64,000 nt of DNA from contig JACKCH010000010.1 in the NCBI GenBank assembly GCA_020634115.1, positions 992,001 through 1,056,000 of the forward strand, written 5' to 3'. The notes below the pieces were generated by a model, which worked only from the letters and a program-made list of their open reading frames with translations, was not told the DNA's origin and ran no database searches. The number at the start of each line of letters is the position of its first letter. Positions within the stretch are counted from its first letter, which is position 1. This stretch comes from Anaerolineaceae bacterium. Lineage in GTDB: Bacteria > Chloroflexota > Anaerolineae > Aggregatilineales > Phototrophicaceae. Below, one piece after another: positions 28,101 to 34,031 of this stretch. The position numbers and the translations under genes are program-made.

Positions 28101-30537
28101 CACCCGTTCCGAGATGGCGCTACCACTCATCACTGAGGGACATGTGGTCGGCGCGCTGGATGTGCAGTCGAACCGTCCAAATGCCTTCACACCGGAAGAC
28201 GCCGACGTGCTCAAACTGCTGGCAGCTCAGATTTCGGTGGCGATCTACAATGCTCGTCTGTTCGCACAGTCGGACAACCGCGCTCGGAATCTGGGCTTTC
28301 TGTTTGATGTGACGGCTTCGGCTGCCAGCCCGGATGAGTCCCTGGTGGAATCGCTGGAAAATGTGGTTTTCCAGGTGCGTGATTTGCTGCGGACTCATGT
28401 AGTGGCGGTATATCTGCAAGAAGAATATGTTGATCTAGAAGGCAATAGCTTTGCGGTGCTTGCCCCGATAGCGCAATCCGGTTCGGATCAGCCGCTGACA
28501 GAAATGCCGGAAATTCCATTGGATGATTCGCGCCACTTCGTCAGTCAGGCGGCTACAGCAGCCAGACCCTATGTGATTGCCGATATTGGGCGCGAGTCGG
28601 ATTATTTGCCGATTTCGTCATCGAGCCATTCAGCAGCGATTATGCCGATGATCTCTGGTAATACGCTGACGGGTATCCTGATTTTAGAAGACATGCGCTT
28701 CAATGCTTACCAGCAGGAAACGATGCTCCTGCTGGGTGCATTAACGAATAACCTGTCTTCCATTGTACAAAGCTCGCGATTGTTGGAACGGATTAAAGAG
28801 CAAAACGATCAGCTCTTAGAACTCGATAAGCTGCGGAGTGACTTCCTGGCGAATATGAGCCATGAACTCCGTACCCCATTGAACTCAATTATCGGGTTCA
28901 GTCGAGTGATTCTGAAGGGTATAGATGGCCCACTCACGGAGATGCAGGAACAGGATGTTTCGACCATCTATAACAGCGGTCAGCATTTGCTGGGCCTCAT
29001 CAACGACATTCTTGACCAAGCGAGAATCGCCGCCGGGAAGATGGACTTACACGTCGATTACTTCGATGTGAAGCCGGTGGCTGAAGGGGTGCGCTCGATC
29101 GGAATCGGGTTGGTGAAGGATAAACCGATTGAGATGGTGCTGAATATATCGCCATCTCTGCCTCGAGCCTATGGCGATGAGTTCCGTACCCGCCAGGTGT
29201 TGCTCAACCTTGTCTCCAACGCCAGTAAGTTCACTAATGAGGGACAGATTGCTCTTTCGGTCTATACCGAATTCCACAAAGAGAGTGGGATGGAGATGGT
29301 ACGGATTGACGTAGCAGATACCGGTATTGGTATCGCGCATAAAGACCTGCCCCTCCTGTTTGAGTCCTTCCGTCAGGTTGACTCATCGCTGACGCGGACG
29401 GTGGGTGGCACCGGGTTGGGGCTGCCAATCGCCAAGTCCTTAATCGAAATGCAGGGCGGCGCGATGCTGGTTGAATCTGATGAGGGTCTCGGCTCGACCT
29501 TTAGCATCCTGATCCCGACTGCGCCGGTATCACAGGAACAGCTGGAGGAGGCCCGGCAGAGAAGCGCAGCTTCGCTGAACCTGAATACCGTAGAGGATAC
29601 CCAGAATATCACCAAGCCGAAGCGGACTACGCTGTCGCAAAAAACCGTGGAGTCTTTGCCGCCCAAGTCGAAACCGGTGGAGGAGTTGCCTGAGCCAGAT
29701 CAAACGGAGAACGGAAACCGGGAGACCCTGGAAATGGCGCGGGCACGACGTAAACGCATCACCGGCACAATGGCTGGGGTGATGGCGCCCAAGCGTCAGA
29801 TTTTGATCGCGGAAGAGAACCCCGTGATGGTTGATCAGTACCGCCGGGCGCTCCAACGGGAAGGTTACGATATCTTTGCCGCCGCCTCTTCGCTGGAAGC
29901 GGAGGCGATGGTTTCCGGCCTGCATCCCACGATGATTATCATTGATGCCGGTTTCGCCAACGGGACTTCATGGGATATTATCGCCCGCCTGAAGTCTCGT
30001 GAGGATACGGAGGACATCCCGATTTTGGTAGCCTCGCTGAGCGATGACGCAGAACAGGCTTTTACGGCGGGAGCGTTCGGTTTTATCCGGCGGCCATTCA
30101 CACCAGACCAACTGATTAAGACGGTTTCCCACGCGGAAAAGGAAGGCCAGACCGAACGTATCCTCATCATTGATGATCGACCGGATAGTACGCGGCTGAT
30201 TAAGCAAATCCTGGATGCGCAGGGGCGCTATCGGGTATATACTGCACATTCAGGTAGTGAAGGGATTACTCAGGTGGTGCGCCGCCGCCCCGACCTGATT
30301 TTACTCGATCTGCGGATGCCGGAGATGGATGGGTTCGCGGTGTTGGATGAACTCCGCTCACATCCCGAAACTGCGTCTATTCCGATTGTGATTATCACAG
30401 GGGAGTCACTGAATGAGGACGAGCGGGGGCGGTTATCGGACTTAGAGGTACTTTACAAAATGGACATCAGCGCCGAAAATCATGAGGCATTCCTAAATGA
30501 AGTTAAATTGTATCTGACAGGGTTAAACGGAGAGTAG
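22177..30537 (+). CDS. Giant hybrid histidine kinase: Cache-HAMP-multiGAF-PAS-HisKA-HATPase-REC-REC
   Basis: This is a 2786-residue membrane sensor kinase. Order: TM helix (about 23-47), extracellular Cache-like domain to about 345, second TM and HAMP (to about 425), GAF1 (431), the LNRQYTQQSW linker plus half-GAF (602-700), four GAFs (from 705, 891, 1048, 1229), PAS (1402-1530, MPTGVVVLDG), four more GAFs (from 1534, 1692, 1869, 2041), HisKA (2215) with His2229 in MSHELRTPLNS, and HATPase with NLVSNASKFTNEG, DTGIGI and GGTGLGLPIAKSL. A Pro-rich linker and two receivers follow. Receiver 2 is canonical (Asp2711 in LLDLRMPEMDG); receiver 1 has Asp2590 but Arg for the conserved Lys. The start is GTG 22177; GTG 22186, with AGGGTGG before it, is equally possible. 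It is the only kinase of the locus. Confidence 0.93.
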   Translation: MDIVQNITSQSHKTLSVHRQIMTRVTAVVIVVFGLLLVLSLALILNRSNNLSSGLEAELILRENQINQFVSESIREAQQVASSNALQMFADGAYDIRSIQDSEIAPASLRSAQDASLLSFLDVFNDFPGRYLEMRYITQSTYSVWTEITVQGGITQTNTDFQFGAKANDPVIDSVMKSSGDILISSVELSQDVSGTYRPVIWMYAPVFHPENPAVILGVIEIKMRALPLLEIVTGATEGMVSEVASERWLLVNNQGQYLADSANANIFLQSLNPARPIGLADNDPDLVDIWQSDRATPVTTLGSQLVSTRLITEGNSADMPWHLFLVVDQGQLPGSRGLLLALAVAATIAGAGATLWVTNRTLLQRLQPLETASVMAAKLASGNIYDTLPPTKSKNALGQLLEAFEYISVRMQDLTADIEDQGAQTIHTLEMAAQISQRAAALTDVDLLLQEMVNWICSQFGYYHAQVYLLDNVGLQADLHHSHGTIGEQLLRENLIVTVGSDSAVGIVARDGETLALSHLDGSLSITGLPTLLQNTRSELVVPLKSGEVVYGVLDIHSIEGTMDQRNIYALQMLADQAAAALKNARELAQTQKQLEQTQRLNRQYTQQSWQETREKHGLKDIYTYNLREVQEVSYREREENAALSLPISVRGEIIGTIDAAPPEGQPFTEGDAFLLEAVANRVALAIEGARLFNETQSSLNLTQQLYALSSNLTKAVSLEDILRAIIESVVQDASSGQLWLFEEGLDFEESFDDEVNEVGWLELKAIWSKPDSAEFRKKDFLNLRLLMSSSPFLQTLQRDRVKLVNDTEHDARIDSHLKGLLQLLSVRAVAIVPFSTRGIWRGIIMIGFPQPREFPPQESRIYAALIDQGGVTIDNRLLHQEQEQNVDELQRLYAASRNINSAQNDLDLVRAVVTASRDSRTSFILSMLEGLLDQTGWPSAARIVARANGGIVTEDDQVYSLVVPPDSPLREREPQIILREDQSPQFSAIFPLFSANQPIALFSVTSDYMRDLSSQDYEIFRALTGQMSTVIENRRLLERTTHALDETQQLYRASRSIATAQDANVVYQVAAESIAEWVTGLTQISILLAGPNPGLQAPYLDYVFVRILDEKITESHMGIRVSSEATMLPSLFSESREAVYIANIETELAENQRLRLALQQNGAVSLIAASIQSGQKWFGIFICEAAEVNALDERFRPFIQAIADQVGIAIENRQLFEEARLEAQRALALAEVGQLATRIGADFEKSLTEAFERIAEPANYDRWLVMLRNEIAPDLLEDVISRSVSGASQWEGSTLNLVTDEHSLIDAIRFDQPIIINEPGKYLAFLGASPSELKALGKHIVAPVRVGGSIAGAVLVGRDLNSVDMSGHDEQLILTLAAQVAVAAENRRLFFRAENEREYLNSILQTMPTGVVVLDGRTLKPIRSNHQAEILFNEALSPDIPFGDEIYNLFRRDTYTPYPMTELPVIHARETGQPQLASDLVIFRNDERIDLLLNAAPIHDNRGDVTAIVAAFQDITNLRILEVELQNRLHESVTLYEGIKTLSSATNLDEVLDAIIKQMEDLSVVNGYIVLLDSETGNQSLQRTVYPVDVFDLPHEVLKQTALFVENVANSPVLSESAKAELAQKGVHAVSSLPMWTREQLLGWAVLSHDQLPARVGDYQQLLRAIVDNAAVSLDNHLLFRNTQEAFVETISLYEISRMLSRATTPEEVVKAAVQHLRQDHIERILMMEVLSKDLDETSGHVRVAVNWRREDIQDIDILNVTLMPEQFPNWRQLVVPSIVTIDDVNQQPDLAEIEVFGFQSLDISAVAILPLFAANQPLGVIWLISSKPYRYTERDLRMYRSFTEQAALSLGAVRLLEQTERRARQLALSAEVTQAASSILNLDELLPQVVDQIKDTFHYDHVQIFMMDARDQFAELRASTGEAGEKLLKLKHKLEKGSISVIGQVTARGEPVVALDTIDARYQHKPNPHLPLTRSEMALPLITEGHVVGALDVQSNRPNAFTPEDADVLKLLAAQISVAIYNARLFAQSDNRARNLGFLFDVTASAASPDESLVESLENVVFQVRDLLRTHVVAVYLQEEYVDLEGNSFAVLAPIAQSGSDQPLTEMPEIPLDDSRHFVSQAATAARPYVIADIGRESDYLPISSSSHSAAIMPMISGNTLTGILILEDMRFNAYQQETMLLLGALTNNLSSIVQSSRLLERIKEQNDQLLELDKLRSDFLANMSHELRTPLNSIIGFSRVILKGIDGPLTEMQEQDVSTIYNSGQHLLGLINDILDQARIAAGKMDLHVDYFDVKPVAEGVRSIGIGLVKDKPIEMVLNISPSLPRAYGDEFRTRQVLLNLVSNASKFTNEGQIALSVYTEFHKESGMEMVRIDVADTGIGIAHKDLPLLFESFRQVDSSLTRTVGGTGLGLPIAKSLIEMQGGAMLVESDEGLGSTFSILIPTAPVSQEQLEEARQRSAASLNLNTVEDTQNITKPKRTTLSQKTVESLPPKSKPVEELPEPDQTENGNRETLEMARARRKRITGTMAGVMAPKRQILIAEENPVMVDQYRRALQREGYDIFAAASSLEAEAMVSGLHPTMIIIDAGFANGTSWDIIARLKSREDTEDIPILVASLSDDAEQAFTAGAFGFIRRPFTPDQLIKTVSHAEKEGQTERILIIDDRPDSTRLIKQILDAQGRYRVYTAHSGSEGITQVVRRRPDLILLDLRMPEMDGFAVLDELRSHPETASIPIVIITGESLNEDERGRLSDLEVLYKMDISAENHEAFLNEVKLYLTGLNGE

Positions 30538-30543
30538 GTTTCA

Positions 30544-32229
30544 TTGGCTGGCACATCTCCCCAACATCATTATCATATCGAACTTGAGTGTATCAACTGT
30601 CACACCCGTATTCCACTGAACAGCTCCCTAGTGGGCTGTCCGAACTGTGGCGAGAATATTCTGGAAGCACGCTACGACTTCCAGGGGTTGCGGGTGGACG
30701 AATGGATGGAGGCGATTCAGCGCCGCCGGAATGGGCTGTGGCGGTTTCGAGAAGTGTTGCCCATTCAGGATGCCGCGAATATTGTCTCCCTGGGTGAGGG
30801 TGGCACGCCGCTGATAAAGTCGCAGGCATTGGCTGCCAATTTGGGCTTAAATCATCTTTATTATAAAGACGAGCGCCAGGGTCCCACTGGTAGTTTTAAG
30901 GATCGGCAGGCGACTGTCGCCATTTCGGCGCTGAAGGAAATCGGCGTTTCCGAAGTGGTGGTCGCCAGTACCGGGAACGTAGCGATTGCTTACGCCGCCT
31001 ATGGTGCGCGGGCCGGGATCAAAGTATGGGCATTTTTCCCCAGTATGGCGCCGGGCGACAAGATGCGCGAAGCCGCCCTGTACGGCGCAGAGGTGATTAA
31101 GATCACTGGGACGTATGATGAAACGAAGGAACTGGCGGCACGTTTCGCCCGGTCTAAAGGGTTGTTCCTGGATCGGGGCATCAAGAGCGTGGCTGCGATT
31201 GAGGCTATGAAGACTATCGCCTATGAAATCGCCGAGCAGTTGGGCGAGGAACTGGAAGATGGTAAACGCTGGCGCACGCCGGATTGGTTCTTGCAGGGGG
31301 TCAGTGGCGGTATGGGGCCGATCGGCGTGGGCAAGGGCTTCCGCGAGATGATTAACTTCGGACTGGTGGATAAGATGCCGGCGTTGGGGCTGGTACAGTC
31401 TGCCGGTTGCGCCCCGATGTCCGAGGCGTTCCAGCGCGGCCAGCGGATCGCTACTCCCATCGAAAACCCGCAGACGCTGATCTCTACGCTGGCGACGGGC
31501 AATCCCGGACGCGCTTACGAAATGCTCTATGATTACGTGCAGGAGCACGGTGGTTATTTCAATTCGGCGACGGATGAGGAAGCCTTTGATACGGCGATTA
31601 TCCTGGCGCGAACGGATGGTGTGTCCGTCGAACCAGCGACAGCCGTCACCTTTGCCGGGCTGGTGAAGATGGTGCGCGAGGGTGTCATCAAGCCGAATGA
31701 TGTGGTGGTGATGAACGTCTCCGGCCATACGATGGCGGTGGAAAAGCACATCTTGGGCGACCAGTGGCAGCACTCGGTAGACCTTTCCAAGCAGAAGAAA
31801 GCGCCGGTTTTACCGGAGGAGGGCCTGCTTTCGGCGCTGGAACAGGTTGAGTCCCAGGTGAAGAAGATCGTCGTCATTGAAGATAATGAGGCGGCAGCAC
31901 GGCTGATTGCACGTATTTTGCGGGCGCGGGGCAATTTTGAAGTCCATACCGCGCCGGATGGCCGGAAGGGAGTTGAGCTGGTGCGCCAAACTCACCCCGA
32001 TATGGTAGTTACCGACCTGATGATGCCGGACGTGGATGGGTTTGGTGTGATTGACACGATGAAGGCGGATCCGGCGATGGCGCGGATTCCGATTGTGGTC
32101 GTGACCGCTAAAGAACTGACGGCTAAAGAACGCTCCCGCCTGGATGGTCAAATCGAAATGCTGCTCCAGAAGGGGTCGTTCATAGACGAGGATTTTGTGG
32201 CGAATCTGGTGAACCAGTTCGAGGACTGA
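30544..32229 (+). CDS. thrC: Threonine synthase fused to a C-terminal response-regulator receiver domain
   Basis: Residues 1-60 hold a CxxC...CxxC zinc-ribbon-like segment (ECINCHTR, GCPNCGEN). Residues about 80-410 form a fold-type II PLP enzyme of the threonine synthase group: GPTGSFKDRQA with Schiff-base Lys119, STGNVAIAYAAY, GVSGGMGPIGVGKGF and NVSGHT near the end. Threonine synthase converts O-phosphohomoserine to threonine and phosphate. After a linker, residues about 440-561 are a complete receiver: VVIEDNEAAARL, Asp491 in VVTDLMMPDVDGF, Thr in VVVTAKE and Lys in LLQKGSF. The start is TTG with GAGTAGG upstream, 6 nt after the hybrid-kinase stop, so it is co-transcribed with the kinase. 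Normal threonine synthases are about 400 residues and lack a receiver. Phosphorylation could gate the enzyme, or the enzyme domain could act as a sensor; both are inference. Confidence 0.9.
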   Translation: MAGTSPQHHYHIELECINCHTRIPLNSSLVGCPNCGENILEARYDFQGLRVDEWMEAIQRRRNGLWRFREVLPIQDAANIVSLGEGGTPLIKSQALAANLGLNHLYYKDERQGPTGSFKDRQATVAISALKEIGVSEVVVASTGNVAIAYAAYGARAGIKVWAFFPSMAPGDKMREAALYGAEVIKITGTYDETKELAARFARSKGLFLDRGIKSVAAIEAMKTIAYEIAEQLGEELEDGKRWRTPDWFLQGVSGGMGPIGVGKGFREMINFGLVDKMPALGLVQSAGCAPMSEAFQRGQRIATPIENPQTLISTLATGNPGRAYEMLYDYVQEHGGYFNSATDEEAFDTAIILARTDGVSVEPATAVTFAGLVKMVREGVIKPNDVVVMNVSGHTMAVEKHILGDQWQHSVDLSKQKKAPVLPEEGLLSALEQVESQVKKIVVIEDNEAAARLIARILRARGNFEVHTAPDGRKGVELVRQTHPDMVVTDLMMPDVDGFGVIDTMKADPAMARIPIVVVTAKELTAKERSRLDGQIEMLLQKGSFIDEDFVANLVNQFED

Positions 32230-32260
32230 TCGGGACTTTTCATGACAGACTATCAACGTG

Positions 32261-32294
32261 GGGGCGGCAGTATTGTCGCCCCTTCTGTATTTCT
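32261..32294 (+). terminator. Rho-independent terminator of the GAF operon
   Basis: GGGGCGGCA (32261-32269) pairs with TGTCGCCCC (32274-32282) around a GTAT loop, with one G-T pair, and is followed by the T-rich run TTCTGTATTTCT. It sits 32 nt after the thrC-receiver stop, so the large operon probably ends here. Confidence 0.7.
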
Positions 32295-32315
32295 ACAACA
32301 GGTGAGGGTGTTATC

Positions 32316-33542
32316 TTGTTTACCGTGATTGTTTGGTGGAAACCTCTCTATCATGGACTGCTGGTTGCTCTGCTGGTGGTTGGGCTGGCCGGGTGCGCGG
32401 GGGAGGCGACACTACCGCCTGAGATGTCCCGGTGGGGCGAGGTGCTGACGCTGGGGGAGGCGGAACAATCCACTGCGTCCGCCTTTACGGTTGACGCGAA
32501 TCGGTTGACGGCATTCTGGGTGGGTGCGGATGAAACCGGAGTCCATCAGGACATGCGGATTATACTTTCCGGCCAGTTAACCGAGCGCACGGTACTGCCT
32601 CTCCCGCCGGAACACCCTTACGGCCAACAGACCGCCCCCGCCAGTCCAGGGAATACCCATCTGCTATGGCTGGATGCCGGGGAGGACAATCTACCCCGAT
32701 TGTTTGAGGCGGTGCTGACCCCGGAGATGACGGTTGAGCGTGGGCCACTGGAAGTCTCTGACCGACGTACCCTGCACTTTACGCACCTGCCCGCCGAGGA
32801 TAGTGGGTTGCAGGTGGTGTGGAGCGGGGGGACACCGGCTGAACCCCATTTATTTTTCCAGGAAATTGACTCGGCTGGTCGTCCCAAGCGTCCGCAACCG
32901 TTGGGCGTATCTGGGGATTGGCCGTTACTGACTGCTGTAGATGGCAAAACGGTTCTGTTCTGGTTGAACCGGGCGGAGGAGCAGATTTACAGCGGGGAAC
33001 TCCTGCCAGGGGTCTTGTTGGCACAGAGGAGCGTGGTCGCGCTGCCGGAACTCACGCCGGGGGATAGGCTGCTGGCGATGCAGGTTGGAGCCGACCAGAC
33101 GCACGCTTACCTGTTCTGGACGATCACGCGGTTGGCGGGCGGAACGGAAACCTGGTATGCCTCCGGGCTGCTGACGGGCGGGGATTGGTCGTCTCCGGCA
33201 CGGTTGGGCTTCACGGCGCTGGAGACACCCTTTACTACCGGGTTCAATTCCGGCACGGCGCAAGGGGCGTCGTCGGGCGTGACGTGGGTCGCGTGGGTTT
33301 CCCCGGCACAGACGCAATATGCCGTCCTGCCGGTAGCGGCGGGATGGGGGAAACGGCTGGTCGTCCTCTATTTCCAGGCGGGGCAGGTGGTGGGGTGGCA
33401 GGACATCGCAGGGACGAACGGATTGATCGGCTCGCCGCTGTTGATCGCAGATCGGGACTTACATCTGTACCTGGCGTGGGCCGACCCGCAGCCCACTGGC
33501 AGCGCCGCGCTCAAGATCACCATGACACGACAGGGGGGATGA
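32316..33542 (+). CDS. Lipoprotein of unknown function, possible beta-propeller
   Basis: The 408-residue protein begins at TTG with GGTGAGGGTG just upstream. It has a lipoprotein signal: a hydrophobic core LLVALLVVGLAG followed by the lipobox Cys at about residue 28 (LAGCAG). The remainder is rich in Trp, Gly and beta strands. Segments of the type FWVGADETG, LLWLDAGED, VVWSGGTP, LFWLNRAEEQ and LYLAWADPQ recur roughly every 40-60 residues, which suggests a propeller-like repeat fold. I do not recognise a family and assign no function. It is anchored to the outer face of the membrane. It is separated from the GAF operon by a terminator. Confidence 0.75.
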   Translation: MFTVIVWWKPLYHGLLVALLVVGLAGCAGEATLPPEMSRWGEVLTLGEAEQSTASAFTVDANRLTAFWVGADETGVHQDMRIILSGQLTERTVLPLPPEHPYGQQTAPASPGNTHLLWLDAGEDNLPRLFEAVLTPEMTVERGPLEVSDRRTLHFTHLPAEDSGLQVVWSGGTPAEPHLFFQEIDSAGRPKRPQPLGVSGDWPLLTAVDGKTVLFWLNRAEEQIYSGELLPGVLLAQRSVVALPELTPGDRLLAMQVGADQTHAYLFWTITRLAGGTETWYASGLLTGGDWSSPARLGFTALETPFTTGFNSGTAQGASSGVTWVAWVSPAQTQYAVLPVAAGWGKRLVVLYFQAGQVVGWQDIAGTNGLIGSPLLIADRDLHLYLAWADPQPTGSAALKITMTRQGG

Positions 33543-33546
33543 GTCG

Positions 33547-33832
33547 TCAGTGGTCAGTCCTCAGTTGTCAGTTATCAGCTGTTCGTGAATGGGTTGTGCT
33601 GCAAACGGGTGGCATTTGGCGGCAAAATGCAACTTAACTGCTGATTTTCGGGGGTTTCGATAGTCTGATTTCGCCTCAAGCCGGTCCATTTTGGATGTTT
33701 TTTTGCCGCATTGAAGAAATTTGCTTAAATTGCAGTGATTGCTGCAAGGGTGGTTGTTAGTTTTCAGTTTTCGGTTATCAGTGGTCAGCGATTGGTTTTG
33801 GTGGTCAGTCATCAGTGGTCAGTTTTCAGTGA
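33547..33832. repeat. Degenerate GTCAGT/TCAGTTTTCAG repeat tracts
   Basis: Two clusters (about 33547-33580 and 33750-33832) consist of imperfect copies of short units such as GTGGTCAGT, CAGTTGTCAGTTATCAG and TCAGTTTTCAG. They resemble the dispersed copies near 5.9 and 7.5 kb. The units are too short and irregular for CRISPR and have no spacer-like uniformity. Confidence 0.55.
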
Positions 33833-33891
33833 GTAGGATAGTGTGTCAGTCCCACCATACCACATAACGGGGCGCAAGTGGGGAATTTTTG

Positions 33892-33909
33892 TTCAAACAT
33901 TTGTTTGAA
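33892..33909. promoter_or_regulatory. 18-bp palindrome, candidate operator of the TPR gene
   Basis: TTCAAACA and TGTTTGAA are perfect inverted 8-bp arms around TT. The size and composition fit a TetR-type or similar dimeric regulator site. It lies 67 bp upstream of the TATAAT box of the TPR gene. Confidence 0.45.
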
Positions 33910-33976
33910 TCTTTGTTTTGGATTTTTGTGTAACCATCTCAACCTCAGCTTAAGAAATTAATCCGCCCTGCCACAC

Positions 33977-33982
33977 TATAAT
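33977..33982 (+). promoter_or_regulatory. -10 box of the TPR gene
   Basis: A perfect TATAAT lies 50 nt before ATG 34032. The position 17 bp upstream (GAAATT) is a poor -35, so an activator may be needed. Confidence 0.45.
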
Positions 33983-34031
33983 TGATGAGTAGATATGACA
34001 TCCGCAGCAGTGAAGCAGAGGAGTATCCAAT

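Larger units (their letters stand above)
33543..34031. other. 489-nt intergenic region with CAGT-type repeats, a palindrome and a -10 box
   Basis: No gene is supported. The region holds low-complexity GTCAGT/TCAGTT tracts at 33547-33580 and 33750-33832 that surround a unique stretch, an 18-bp palindrome at 33892-33909, and a TATAAT box at 33977-33982 ahead of the TPR gene. Confidence 0.5.

Noticed and set aside
30847..31773. A 308-codon antisense frame within the threonine synthase gene
   Set aside because: It lies wholly inside a gene with clear catalytic motifs, is rich in His and Arg as expected of a shadow frame, and has no domain.
33547..33832. Possible CRISPR array
   Set aside because: Units are 7-12 nt, irregular and without uniform spacers; no cas genes are near.
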